From Calliopum simillimum (taxonomy: Eukaryota; Arthropoda; Insecta; Diptera; Lauxaniidae): 64,000 nt of DNA. The translations under genes were made by a program, and so were the position numbers. Shown one piece after another: positions 43,956-54,969 of this stretch (positions are counted from its first letter, which is position 1; the number at the start of each line of letters is the position of its first letter). Location of the stretch: positions 46,937,948 through 47,001,947 of the forward strand of contig OX638370.1 of NCBI GenBank assembly GCA_951812925.1, written 5' to 3'. The notes below the pieces were generated by a model. It saw only the letters and a program-made list of their open reading frames with translations, had not been told where the DNA came from and did not search any database.

Positions 43956-45511
43956 TTTACAAACCCAGTGAGGGTTTTGCTATTGGGTAGGAATATTTTC
44001 AGGAAAAAATATTCCAATTTCGATGATGCGCAAAAATGCAAGTCACTGAAGTTCGTGTCCGAAAAAAATTAATTTTCTTTTTTGAAATTTTCCGAAATTC
44101 ATTTTTTTTTTCTTCCTTGCGCTGCAAAGCACAAAACTTTCAGACAATGAATAATGCATCATAAAACTTGAATGCTTCATTTAAGGAAAAAGGAAGAAAA
44201 AAACAAATAAAAATCATTATTTGTGTAGAAGTTCAAAAGAAGAACTCAAGTACAAAAGGCAACTGAAAATATCTGATGAAAGTGAAAGAAAAAGTGCACC
44301 ATTAAAAATGCGTACACTTCTACTTATTACATAGTGTAACAAAAACAGCTACTTTTGCTGTGAAATGCACAAATCTCTTTGAACGAAATAAACTTTGCGC
44401 ACAGTGTATAGAAACAACAATACTAGCGCAGTAACAACAAGATGTAATCCTGTCTCTAATTACGTATTACTGCAATTTTGCAACACGAAAGGAACAAAGG
44501 AATTTTTTTTATTATAAAATTTTCAGTTTCTTTTTGTTCGTTTCAAGTTATAAAAAGTTTGGTCAAAGTTTGTTTCTCCTAAAAAAATTATGCAGAGAAA
44601 TTGAAATGTTTTTATGTTCTAAGTTCGTAAAAAAAAATATAACAGAAATCACAAAAATTTTTGTTTTCATTTTAGGACCTTTTTCTTAATGATCCGAACC
44701 GGGGTAGGGGAAAATTATTTTTTCTCTTTTCTCCTTCTATATAAAATAGCAGAATTGGTGACGAGGTCTGAGAAAGCCATGCTTAACTTGCCAGTGGTCA
44801 AATAAAGTTTTTGATCCAGCTGGTTGAAGGACAAATTTTTTAGGGGAATGACACCCAAATCACTCATATTATTGACATGTTCAAAAAAATTACAATCCAA
44901 GGTCTTAGTCTATTCACATAGTATTTCCAACTATTTCTATCATGTTTATCACTCATATAAGTATGTTAAATGTTGATAAAGTTATGGCATTTTAATTTGT
45001 AAAGTTTAAAAAATATAATTTAGCTGAAAGTTCAATTAACGGGTATCAAATTTAAGCGCACCGTCTATTCACAATTGCACCGTTTGTTAAAATTTAAGAT
45101 TTTATTCCGTTTATTTTGTTATAATATTGTCGTGTTCAATATTTGCAGATATGATTAAACATGAAAAACATATTGCGCTTAGCAAAAAAGTTAAAAAAAA
45201 TGGGTCAAGAAATATTTCCAAACTGTAGCGACAAAAATTGAGAAGAAAGTTTTGGATAAAAATCATTAACATTGCTTTAAAAAAACTCTTTCTCTATATT
45301 TCGTGACTCTGAAATACAAGATGACTTTTCACCACAACGGTAGTGTCCCAAAGCAAAACATACATCTTTCCAGACCCCTCCGCCCTTAGAACGATACAAA
45401 ATTTAGGGTCGGGCCTTAAAAAAAAAAAACATCTCGGCATCGGAATGGAACAGGAAGTTCAATTCAACTAGATATATACATAGTACATATATTGCATAAT
45501 GAGTTATCTTA
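43956..45511. other. unassigned stretch
   Basis: No coding, repeat partner or RNA gene recognised over about 1.5 kb. Confidence 0.4.
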
Positions 45512-45854
45512 TATAGGATGTATCGCATAAGGTTACGAAACTTCTGGGAAGCAAAAGAGGAGGCATAAACTAGCTAGTTGTATGAGCTTTCTAAAAGTGT
45601 ATTTGGTCTATAGAGTTTGAAAGGGTTTCGCAAAGTTCTGGACGTTCAAAGTTGACATTTTAAAGTTTTTTCCTAATTTTTGACTTTGGTGGCAATTTCT
45701 CTAAAGCGCTAGGGTGACCCAGAAAATCAGTTTTATCCCTGTAACTCCTCAGCTATACATTTTAAGTACCCCCTAGGTGCAATTTTTTGTTTATCTAGGC
45801 CTCCTCTATGACCTCTTAGAATCTTCGTTACGTTATGCGATACACACTTTGTAT
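45512..45854. mobile_element. TA-flanked MITE, about 340 bp
   Basis: Left TATAGGATGTATCGCATAAG and right (complement) TATACAAAGTGTGTATCGCA are inverted; pairing continues through GGTTACGAAACTTCTGGGA / TCTTAGAATCTTCGTTACG. Internal blocks CGCTAGGGTGACCCAGAAAA and GACTTTGGTGGCAA are shared with 7385-7830. A longer relative lies at 62029-62905. Confidence 0.7.
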
Positions 45855-45940
45855 AAAAATGGAAGTTTGTCTATGTGTTCGTATTTTATAAACTCGGAAG
45901 CCACTCGACCGTTTTAAGTGAAATTTTCACAGTATGTTAG

Positions 45941-46120
45941 TATTATGTTTAATGCTTCGCGCTAGAACAATAAAACACGACCGTTTGATTCTGAGTTCTT
46001 TATTCGTAGACTCACTAACTAGAACTGCCTTAATGATAACATTGCTCTTAATAACTAGCTTAGACATAACTGTTTCTTATATTAGAGATGGTATAATATA
46101 TTCGTATCATATACATAACA
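45941..46120 (-). repeat. 3' LTR
   Basis: 180 bp, reading on the minus strand from TGTTATG to CATAATA. An AATAAA lies on the sense strand at 46004-45999 and could be the polyadenylation signal. It is identical by eye to the LTR at 50863-51042. Confidence 0.9.
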
Positions 46121-46133
46121 CTCCTTTCCCCTT
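46121..46133 (-). promoter_or_regulatory. polypurine tract
   Basis: Sense-strand AAGGGGAAAGGAG directly abuts the 3' LTR, where plus-strand DNA synthesis would be primed. Confidence 0.8.
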
Positions 46134-46344
46134 AAGTGTTAAATTATATTATATATTTATTTTCTTAACTTATGGTATAAACATATTAGAAAAATCAAAA
46201 TTAAATTCATTTTATTTTATACAATGAAAACTTCTTTAATACTTATTTGTTTAAAATAAAATTACTTCAAGACTTACGTACTATAGCTGTATCCAAAGAT
46301 TCAATTCAAAAATTCTCAATTTACCAAAATATTAAATTTTAAAA

Positions 46345-49300
46345 TTAATTATAATTATGTGAATAATATCTATTTGGTTCTTTTATATTACGAGTAGCTT
46401 TCCTTATAGCAATTGGCAAATCAATTGATAATTCAAAAGGATTAATTTCTGATGATTCAGAAGGATAGCTTTCTGAATTCTCAAATTGATTCGACTCTAT
46501 CTCCCTTCCCACTACAACTTTTTCTTTATCAAAATCCGATAAATAAGTGTTTGAATTAGTTTTTTGCTTTGAATTAAATAAATTCTTCCTTTCATATCTT
46601 AACTTTAACTGGCTTCCATGTGATTTTCTGGAAGTTCCGTCACTAAATTTAATCAAATATATTACTCTCGACAACCTTTCACAAATAACTGCTGGTATCC
46701 AACGTATGTAGTTATTGTAGACACTACGATACCATACAGAATCATTTTTATTAAAATACTTCAATTTATTATTATTATAATTGCTACCTTTTTCCACAAA
46801 TTTTACATGTTTTTGTTTTTCAACCTTTTGTGAATTTTCATTATATTTTTTTATTATTGAAATTGGTTTAATCGCATCTAAAATAGTCTTAGGCTTGTAA
46901 TTGAAAATCAAATGAGATGGTGAGTTATTTGTAGTTGTTGAAGGAGTATTTCTATATTTAAATAAAAAGTTTTCTATCTGTAGCTCTATTGCTAAATTTT
47001 TAATATTTTTATCAAGTAAAAACTTTTTCAAACTAGATTTAAGTGTTTGTACTGACCTTTCTGCACCACCATTAGATTGCGGATGGTAAGGCGGTGTTTT
47101 CGTCAGCAAAATGTTGTTATATAAACAAAATTGTTTCAACTCCTTTGAATCGAAAGGGGGACCATTGTCCGAAACAATCTCTTTTGGTATTCCAAAAATA
47201 CAAAAAATTTTACGAAACACTTTAATAACATCAACTGCAGTAGTTTTTCTCATTAAGTGCACGTCAATCCATCTGGAATATGAATCTACTAGTATGAAAA
47301 ATACATTGTTTTGAAAATGAAGAAAATCAATATGAATTCTTTCAAACGGATATGTGCATTGTGGCCAAGATGTTAGTTGAACTGTGCTTGGTTTCAATGA
47401 TTGCTGTTGACAAGGCCCACATGATCGAGCGAAATTTTCTATGTCACGATCAATATTTAGCCACCACATTAACCCTCTAGCTAAGTTTTTCATACGTACG
47501 ACTCCAATATGACCCTCATGAAGTAGTTCAAGCATTTGCAATTGCATTGATTTCGGTATAACCACCCTATTTCCAAGCAAAATACAATTCTTACACAAAG
47601 AAAATTCATATTTTCTATTGGACAGCTTTTGTAAGATACTGTCTTCAAAACTAGTTGGCCATTCGTTTTGTATAAAAGCAATAAGTTGCTTAAGAATTTC
47701 GTCTTCTTTAGTTGCTGTTGCAATATTTTCTACATTTATTGGTAATTTACCAGTAATGTTAAAAAAATTTATCATTGAATTTGACACATTTGTCGGCTCA
47801 GCTACTGGTAAGCGTGAAAGTGCGTCAGCGTTGTCCATTTTACATCCTTTTCTATATTTAATAGAATAATCATACTGTGACAATGTGAGTGCCCAACGTT
47901 GAAGCCTTGCGGCGGAAATAGCATTTTGCTTTTTCTCACCAAAAATCATTTCAAGAGGACGATGGTCACTATAAATATTAAAATGGCGTCCATAAATATA
48001 TTTATGAAATCGCTTCACAGAAAATATTACAGCTAAAGCTTCACGCTCGATTTGAGAATAGTTTCGTTCCGCGCTAGACAGCGAACTGGATACGAACATA
48101 ATTGGACGTTCTTCACCATTACTATCGATGTGGAACAACACACCACCTACGCCATATGAGCTTGCATCACAGACTATTCCAATAGGCTTATCCTGGTTAT
48201 AATGTATTAACGTATTATTTTCATATAGCCATTTTTTGCTTTCTGCAAATATTTTTTCGCATTGAGGCGTCCAAACAAAATTGCTATTTTTCTTAAGAAG
48301 GTCGTAAAGAACAGAAAGTTTAGCTGATAGATTAGGGATAAATCTGCTGTAAAAATTAAGTAACCCTAAATAAGCTTTCAAAGAAGTTATATCCTTTGGA
48401 GCAGGTGCATCTACAATTGCCCTCATTTTATCTACCTTTGGAGAAATTCCCTTTCCATTTATTTCGTGCCCTAAGTATTCTACCGATTTCTTAAAAAATT
48501 TGCATTTATCAAGACGAACTTTTACGTTAAAATGTGAAAACTTTTCGAGAACGGTCAGCAAATTTTTTTTACAATCTTCATAAGTTACTCCTCCAATTAA
48601 AATATCATCTAAATAACCGCGTGTTCGCGGAACTCCTCTTAAGATGTCATCTACAATGTGTTGAAATATAGAAGGGGCTGATTTAATACCAAAAGGCAAA
48701 CGGGTATATTGAAATAGACCCTTATCTGTACTAATTGTTACAAATTTTTGAGACTTCACGGACAGTGAGATTTGCTGAAATGCTCCAGCAAGATCTAATA
48801 TGCAAAAGAATTCACATCCTTCAAAACTGCCAAGAATCTCTTCAATTCTAGGAATTGGATAATGATCAGATTTAACGTATCGATTAATTGTTGCTTTGCA
48901 ATCTATGCATATTCTTAGATTTCCATCTTTCTTCTCAACAATGACAATAGGCGATGCCCACTCGCTTTGCCTTACTGGTTTTAAAATACCTACTTCAACC
49001 ATTCTACTGATTTCCTTGTCTACTTTATCACGAAGTCCATAAGGTACCGTATATGGTTTATGAAAAATTGGTATAGCGTTGGAATCAAGCACAATTTCTG
49101 CCGTATGATTTAAAATTATACCTTCATAATTATTATCAAATAGCGTTGGATATTTCAAAAGAATTTCCTTGTTCACTTCATCACTGAATTCTACGTTGTT
49201 TAACAAGAAATATTCTTTCCACTTATTAAAGAGAATGTTCAGCCAATTTCGACCCAAAAGAGGTGTAAATTTCCTTTGAGATTTAACAACAATTAAATCT

Positions 49301-50574
49301 AGTAAATGTACTTTATCTGTATGAAAATCTTTAACATTTACCTTGATAATACCCAACACTTCAACACTACCACCAGTTATAACATTCAATTTTAAATCAA
49401 ACTTTTGCAATTTGCAATTATTGAAATATTGTAAATAAATATTTTCTGGAATAATAGAACAACATGCTCCTGAGTCCAGTTCCATTTTCAAACTTATGTT
49501 GTTTATAATAACATCTATTATAAGCGGACCTTCATTTACTAAAAAACTATTCTGAATGTTATTGACTCTATATTCGCTCTCTACGTAAATATTGTCTATA
49601 CTAAAATTGGATAATTCACTTATACCTTCTACATTATTCACTTTATTATTTTTATTACTGTTGTATTTTTTCTGACCATAATTACTTCTGTTTTGTTGAC
49701 ATTCATATGCGTAATGCCCATTACGCTGACATCTGTAGCAAATAATATTCCTCTTTGAAGATGACTGCTGCAACGATGGTGAACGGTTTAGCGATGATGA
49801 CGATTGATGCTTCCACTTCCCATTAGATTTTGAGCGATTTCGTTTTTCGTTCTCACTGTAGTTTTTTTTGTATTCACCAGATCTACGCGATCTACCTCTG
49901 CCTACCCAGTGTTGATCATGTTGCATATTTGGCATAGTTGACTGAATATTCTTCACGTCGTTTTTTGTACACTCCATCATAAGTGCCAACTCGCAAATTT
50001 CGTTGAATGTTTTTGATAGCGGTTCTTTTATTAAGCTTTGCTGAATATCAGAATTTCTCTGAGACCAAATAAATTTGTCGCATAGAGCTTGATCTAGGAA
50101 ATTACCGTAATCGCAATTCGCCGCAAGTGTTTTTAATTCGATGATAAAATCATGCATACTCTCACACTCTCCTATTTTGCGGGACATAAATTTAAAGCGC
50201 TCTGCCCTTACATTAACCTTGGGCTTAAAATGATGTTTTAAAATATTTATAAGCTGATCGTAACTGTACTCCCACTCGGACTTTGGTGCAATGAGATTTC
50301 TTAAAATGTTGTAAAGGTCACCTCCAACAATGCTAACAAAAATTGATACCTTAGTCTTATCATCAGAACTGCCGATGCCATTTAAAACAAAAATATGTCG
50401 AAGTCTGTCTGCATACTGGTTAAAATCATCCCTATCAACCATAAACGCTTCAATATTTCCTCGAAAACTACCAATATTTCTTGATGGCGCAGAGCTGCTT
50501 CCAGCATCTGTTTTTGATATTTCAGGATCTGGTTTTGATGATCCAGCATCAGAACCTTTTGTCCCATTAGTCAT
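46345..50574 (-). CDS. gag-pol polyprotein of the LTR retrotransposon
   Basis: 1409 residues, uninterrupted. Residues 1-310 are Gag, with a CCHC zinc knuckle (C279, C282, H287, C292) after a basic Ser/Arg-rich linker. Aspartic protease: DSGA at 367-370. Reverse transcriptase about 510-720: LDLAGAFQQ (catalytic D594) and YLDD (654-657). RNase H about 795-920, with D803, E845 and D870, ending in the usual DNADALSRLP. Integrase: HHCC zinc site (H1019, H1022, C1052, C1055), then catalytic D1083, D1136 and E1172, the last two 35 residues apart. A C-terminal GPY/F-like region (WYRSVYNNYIRWIPAVI) follows. All key residues are present, so it is probably functional. Start chosen at the first ATG of the frame (ACAAAATGA), about 275 bases inside the primer site. 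Confidence 0.95.
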   Translation of the reverse strand: MTNGTKGSDAGSSKPDPEISKTDAGSSSAPSRNIGSFRGNIEAFMVDRDDFNQYADRLRHIFVLNGIGSSDDKTKVSIFVSIVGGDLYNILRNLIAPKSEWEYSYDQLINILKHHFKPKVNVRAERFKFMSRKIGECESMHDFIIELKTLAANCDYGNFLDQALCDKFIWSQRNSDIQQSLIKEPLSKTFNEICELALMMECTKNDVKNIQSTMPNMQHDQHWVGRGRSRRSGEYKKNYSENEKRNRSKSNGKWKHQSSSSLNRSPSLQQSSSKRNIICYRCQRNGHYAYECQQNRSNYGQKKYNSNKNNKVNNVEGISELSNFSIDNIYVESEYRVNNIQNSFLVNEGPLIIDVIINNISLKMELDSGACCSIIPENIYLQYFNNCKLQKFDLKLNVITGGSVEVLGIIKVNVKDFHTDKVHLLDLIVVKSQRKFTPLLGRNWLNILFNKWKEYFLLNNVEFSDEVNKEILLKYPTLFDNNYEGIILNHTAEIVLDSNAIPIFHKPYTVPYGLRDKVDKEISRMVEVGILKPVRQSEWASPIVIVEKKDGNLRICIDCKATINRYVKSDHYPIPRIEEILGSFEGCEFFCILDLAGAFQQISLSVKSQKFVTISTDKGLFQYTRLPFGIKSAPSIFQHIVDDILRGVPRTRGYLDDILIGGVTYEDCKKNLLTVLEKFSHFNVKVRLDKCKFFKKSVEYLGHEINGKGISPKVDKMRAIVDAPAPKDITSLKAYLGLLNFYSRFIPNLSAKLSVLYDLLKKNSNFVWTPQCEKIFAESKKWLYENNTLIHYNQDKPIGIVCDASSYGVGGVLFHIDSNGEERPIMFVSSSLSSAERNYSQIEREALAVIFSVKRFHKYIYGRHFNIYSDHRPLEMIFGEKKQNAISAARLQRWALTLSQYDYSIKYRKGCKMDNADALSRLPVAEPTNVSNSMINFFNITGKLPINVENIATATKEDEILKQLIAFIQNEWPTSFEDSILQKLSNRKYEFSLCKNCILLGNRVVIPKSMQLQMLELLHEGHIGVVRMKNLARGLMWWLNIDRDIENFARSCGPCQQQSLKPSTVQLTSWPQCTYPFERIHIDFLHFQNNVFFILVDSYSRWIDVHLMRKTTAVDVIKVFRKIFCIFGIPKEIVSDNGPPFDSKELKQFCLYNNILLTKTPPYHPQSNGGAERSVQTLKSSLKKFLLDKNIKNLAIELQIENFLFKYRNTPSTTTNNSPSHLIFNYKPKTILDAIKPISIIKKYNENSQKVEKQKHVKFVEKGSNYNNNKLKYFNKNDSVWYRSVYNNYIRWIPAVICERLSRVIYLIKFSDGTSRKSHGSQLKLRYERKNLFNSKQKTNSNTYLSDFDKEKVVVGREIESNQFENSESYPSESSEINPFELSIDLPIAIRKATRNIKEPNRYYSHNYN

Positions 50575-50847
50575 TTTGTTGTTTTTATTAGATTTATTTT
50601 AATGCTTAACTCTTTTCTTTCTTTTTTTCTTATTATTATTGTTGCTTCGTATACTTTCAACTAACATTCACAGTTCGTATACCACACTTTAGTTTGTTTT
50701 AATAAGTTCTATATTTTTCGCAACTATTTATTTAATTTCTTTTAAGAAAAGTTTTTTTATTTTTTTTTTCACAAAAAAAGTTTTATATGTTTCACAAATA
50801 TGTTTTGTTTTTACACAGATGTACACACGTGTATTTTTTTATTTTTT

Positions 50848-50859
50848 TCCTCGTCGCCA
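50848..50859 (-). promoter_or_regulatory. primer binding site for tRNA-Ser(GCT)
   Basis: Sense-strand TGGCGACGAGGA lies 3 bases inside the 5' LTR. It complements the 3' end of insect tRNA-Ser(GCT) (TCCTCGTCG plus CCA) over 12 bases, recalled from memory. Confidence 0.75.
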
Positions 50860-50862
50860 AAA

Positions 50863-51042
50863 TATTATGTTTAATGCTTCGCGCTAGAACAATAAAACAC
50901 GACCGTTTGATTCTGAGTTCTTTATTCGTAGACTCACTAACTAGAACTGCCTTAATGATAACATTGCTCTTAATAACTAGCTTAGACATAACTGTTTCTT
51001 ATATTAGAGATGGTATAATATATTCGTATCATATACATAACA
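50863..51042 (-). repeat. 5' LTR
   Basis: 180 bp, same as 45941-46120. It would carry the promoter; no firm TATA box is claimed, though TATATTATACC occurs on the sense strand. Confidence 0.9.
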
Positions 51043-51047
51043 GTTAG

Positions 51048-51440
51048 TTAGTTTAGGGTGGTGCCACGTCCCTAAAAAAGAAAATTTGGCACATATGTAA
51101 AGGGCACTAAGGCAAATACCACTCATTAGAAAAATGGGCGGTGTCAAGCTCTTAAAGAACGAAATTCAACATATCTCAGAAACTGTTTGACGCATAGGAA
51201 TAAAATTTGGCACATATGTAAAGGACTCTAAGCCAAATAACACCTATTAGAAAAATGGGAAGTGCCACACCTCTAAAAAACGAAATTGGATATATCTCTG
51301 AAACTGTTCTATTGAATTTGTTATATGTATGTATATGTAAAGGACACTAGAGCAAATGTCATGAACTAGAAAAATTGGCAACACTACATCCTGGAAAAAA
51401 AACAAAATAGCTATAAAATTATGAATAAGGTTTGGTATAT
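51048..51440 (+). repeat. tandem repeat of about 121 bp, three units
   Basis: TTTGGCACATATGTAAAGG recurs near 51085 and 51206 (a degraded third at about 51327), each followed by TTAGAAAAAT.GG and GTGCCACGTCCCTAAAAAA-type text. The LTR element inserted at its edge; its left flank is 45860-45940. Confidence 0.65.
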
Positions 51441-51640
51441 GAAGCAAAACACGCCAAGTGTACCAGCAGGAAACTTTTTTCTATCCGATTTCGCTCAAAT
51501 TTGGCATGAAAATGACTAAAAACGCCAGCTTCAACACCCTGTATTTTAACAATAAATGGTATTAGAACCAAATCACGGATTATTGCTCTTGCACACCGGA
51601 TCTACCATATTGCCAAATTTAAGCGAAATCGGAAATCCTT
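51441..51640 (+). repeat. short copy of the Tc1-related repeat with its own inverted ends
   Basis: Bounded by TCCGATTTCGCTCAAATTTG (about 51485) and its near complement CAAATTTAAGCGAAATCGGA (to 51635). The inside is the Tc1 TIR (GCCAGCTTCAACACCCTGTA) and its shared flank. The leader AAACACGCCAAGTGTACCAG also occurs at 30804, and in part at the end of the window. Confidence 0.65.
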
Positions 51641-52484
51641 GTGCTGTAGTCAGAAATTTGTTGCATCTGAGGTTCACTTATTAGATTAAATTTATAATTA
51701 TTATGACTTTACTTTAAAAATATTGATCTACAATATTTCCATTTTTTATTGAAAATTGTCTAAATTATCTCATTCCAGATTTACTAAAAACACACAAAAA
51801 AAATGGAAATTGTAGCGAAAAATAGTACACACGAGGAGCGTTCGTCAAAAAGTACGGGTGAGTTAATTCTAAAAGTAATAAATCAAAATGGGTCAACGTA
51901 GTATATTCGTAGAAGTTCTTCTTATGTATATGATACAGGCAACACCGTTGAACAGACAGAAGGCCATCTTTAAGAAGTTGATGTGTCATCGCAGAAGACG
52001 CTAAACAAATTACTTTCATAAAATGGTATAAGCGGTAATTAGAGCTGCTTGTTGTTAGTAATACCGAACATAAAAGACTTCATCCACTAAAAGTGGGAAC
52101 AATTGTTTTGCACCCACGTATATTTTTGCTTTTGAAGCATCAACTAGTCACACTTAATTAAAGTCAATAGAAAAATTTCCAATTTTCTTAAAGTTTTTGC
52201 TTAATTAAATGAACATCAATAACTCAGACATGAATATTGCCTAGAACATAAAAAATAGCAAAACCATAGAATATGATACGCTTGAAGCACTAAAACAAAA
52301 TTGCTTGGGATAAAAGCTCTTGCTTTCTGCCTTAATGAATCGTATCAGCTTTCCACAGAAATGGTGTGTAATTTAACTTATGTTATTTATCAAAAAAGAA
52401 AAAGCACCAGCTTACAGGGCACTGATTAATTTGCAGACATAGTTGTCTGTCTATGTACATTAGACAGGGTCGAAATTGAGATAA
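51641..52484. other. unassigned stretch
   Basis: Nothing recognised. Confidence 0.4.
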
Positions 52485-53840
52485 TTTGATGAAATTTTGC
52501 AACTCGAGGTCTAGTGAAAATACCTTCCAACGAGCGAAAAGTGGGCGGGATTAAATAAGTGACACGCCCACTTTTTAATATATTGTGAATTGAATTCTAT
52601 ATATCTCGAAAGCAGTTTCAACGATTTTGATAAAAAGTAAGGATCACCTATTCGTAAAGATCAGCATTATTTTGCAGAATGTCAAAAAATTATACACATA
52701 GTGCCGCAAATGCATGGCACCGCCTACAAAACTTTAATACGAGTACGTTGTAATAACAGAATTGAGAAAGTAATTTTTCTGAAATTTAGTACAGGGACCC
52801 TATGAAGTACTTCTGAGCGAAAAATGGGCGAAATATCACCAGTGGGCGTGGTACCTCCCATACAGATGAAATACTTTAAATGGTATAACTCAAAAACTAT
52901 ATAAAAAATGTTGATTAAACTTCGTTGGAAAGTGTGAATTATAAGTACCTTGAAATGGACAAAAAGAAGAAAGCATTAAGTGAGCATCACGCCCACTTTT
53001 TAACAATTGAAAATTTTAACTCAATTTTCCCCCAAAAGTTTTTCAATGATTTTCAAAAAAAGTTGGATGAGTCAAAATTTTCAATTGTTAAAAAGTGGGC
53101 TGGCACTCATTTAATGCTTTCTACTTTTGTCCATTTGATCAAATTTGTTCAGTTCATATAAAGTTTGTTAGATACAAGAAAAAAAGTATTTTATTTGCAC
53201 TTTATTATTGCTCTTTTTAAATCATATAAAAGATTTTTAGGCAATGTCACGCCCTTTTACAAGTCCATACGAACTGTCAACATGCTTCTTATCTCTAGGT
53301 TAAGCATCATCCAACTTTTTTTGAAGATCAATGAAAAGCTTTTTGGGGAAAATTGAGTTAAAATTTTCAATTGTTAAAAAGTGAGCATGGCACACATTTA
53401 ATACTTTCTCCTTTTTGTCTTTTTCAAGGTACTTATAATTCATGAGTTATACCATCTAAAGTATTTCACCTGTATGGGAGTTACCACGCCCACTGGTGAT
53501 ATTTCGCCCATTTTTTGCTCAGGTGATCCCAGTACTCAATTTCAGAAAAATTGCTTTATTAATTTTGTTATTACAACGTATTAAAGTTTTGTCGGCAGTG
53601 CAACGCCCATATGCGACACTATATAATTTTTTGACATTCTACAAATTAATGCTGATCTTTACGAATAGGTGATCCTTACTTTTTATCAAAATCGTTGAAA
53701 CCGCTTTCGAGATATATAGAATTCAATTCATAAAATATTAAAAAGTGGGCGTGTCACTTATTTAATCCCGCCCACTATTCTCTCGTTGCAAGGTAGTTTC
53801 ACTAGACCTCGAGCTGCAAAATTTCACAAAATAATATTGT
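52485..53840. mobile_element. foldback element, about 1.35 kb
   Basis: Arms (about 52490-53000 and 53345-53835) pair through AAAGTGGGCG, TATATATCTCGAAAGC.G, TAAGGATCACCTATTCGTAA, CCAGTGGGCGTGGTA and complements. Inside, the block CCCACTTTTTAACAATTG with AAAATTTTAACTCAATTTT appears three times in alternating orientation, so inner hairpins are possible. No transposase frame. Confidence 0.8.
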
Positions 53841-53969
53841 GTCGTTTGTGAGATATAACCTGATAAATGAATCTGCTTAATGATTTTTTCCAACTACCCA
53901 ACTTTCTTGTCGCCATATTGTTTTTTCAAAAACAGCACTTGGGATTCGAAAGCAGGAACTTCAACAAAA
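53841..53969. other. unassigned spacer
   Basis: Nothing recognised. Confidence 0.4.
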
Positions 53970-54690
53970 ACTAGTAAAGGTGTTACCTTTGGCCTGGCCA
54001 AACATTAAATACCGTACACAGCAGTATTTTGAATATTTTGCGTATATGGGAGGTGTCACGCCCTTTTGTCCGAATTAACCCAGTATTTTCTCAGAGTTTG
54101 CATTTATAGTTTTTTAGTATTTGATTGAAATTTGGTTGGATTATCTCAAAAAATGTTTTCAGCATAGCGTTTTGATACTTTTGCTTATATGGGAGGTGCC
54201 ACGCCCTCTTGTCCGACTTTATCCAGTTTTTGCTTACAGCTTGCATTTATAATTCTTAGTGCCTGAGTAAAATTTAGTTTGATGATCTCAAAAAACGCTT
54301 CCAGTATAGCGTTTTGAAGCTTTTATTATATGAGAGGAGCCACGCCCTCTTGTCCGAACTGGCCCAAATTTTACTCAGAGCTTCCACTTACAATTCGTAG
54401 TATTTGTGTGTATTTTGGTTGCATTATCGTGAAAAATACTCCAAATGTTGCATTTTGAAGATTTTTTTGTATGGGCGGTAGGCTAACTTTGACGACGAAA
54501 GCTGTGCACCAAATTCCATTGAATTATCTCTCTGTATCTCCACACGCAGCCAGCCAGCCAGACAGACGGACATGGCTATATCGACTCACGCTGATCAGGA
54601 ATAAATATGCTTTTCTATATCTGCCACGCTTCCTTCTCTGCGTTACAAACGGAAGGGTAAAGTGAATATGCCCTGGGTGTAGGCTATAAA
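53970..54690 (+). mobile_element. DINE-1-like element, copy 7
   Basis: Near-complete: ACTAGTAAAGGTGTTACC start, TTTGGCCTGGCCAAACATT, GGGAGGTG.CACGCCC units at about 54049, 54190 and 54330, a short CCAG run, and the GACGGACATGGCTATATCG tail with a small deletion. It gives the empty-site reference for the insertion at 18893-20557. Confidence 0.7.
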
Positions 54691-54816
54691 AATGAGCTAT
54701 CATATTACCTATTTAGACGCACCAGATTTTGGGCAGCGAGGTGGCATAGTTGACTTGAAACGTCCCATATATTTTATTTTATTGCAATATTTTTAATTCA
54801 TATATAATTTATATGA

Positions 54817-54900
54817 GAAAAAGATCTTTCTGGAGGAGGCTTGAATCCTCAAAAACCACCCAGTGTGCCCGGGGCCTGGCATAGATGGCGCTGTAATTGA
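54817..54900 (-). repeat. tRNA-derived SINE-like head
   Basis: Minus strand: GAGGATTCAAGCCTCCTCCA is a B-box arm, followed by AGAAAGATCTTTTTCTCAT. It matches 60937-61020, where the B box is better preserved. Confidence 0.45.
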
Positions 54901-54969
54901 CAAAAGTGAAATTAAAAATACGAACTTTTGCACCTAAAGCCTAAAGCGTTTAATCAAAAAACAAAATAA

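Larger units (their letters stand above)
45941..51042 (-). mobile_element. Ty3/Gypsy (mag-like) LTR retrotransposon, apparently intact
   Basis: Complete element of 5102 bp on the minus strand. It has two 180-bp LTRs without visible differences, a 5-bp target duplication GTTAG (45936-45940, 51043-51047), a tRNA-Ser primer site, a polypurine tract and one uninterrupted gag-pol frame. Identical LTRs and an open frame imply a very recent insertion. Order protease, RT, RNase H, integrase is the Ty3/Gypsy order. Single-frame gag-pol, one zinc knuckle and tRNA-Ser priming suggest the mag lineage, from memory. No env-like frame is present. Confidence 0.93.

Noticed and set aside
45934..46227. 97-codon plus-strand open frame, repeated at 50787-51047
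   Set aside because: It is antisense to the LTRs and appears twice only because the LTRs are identical.
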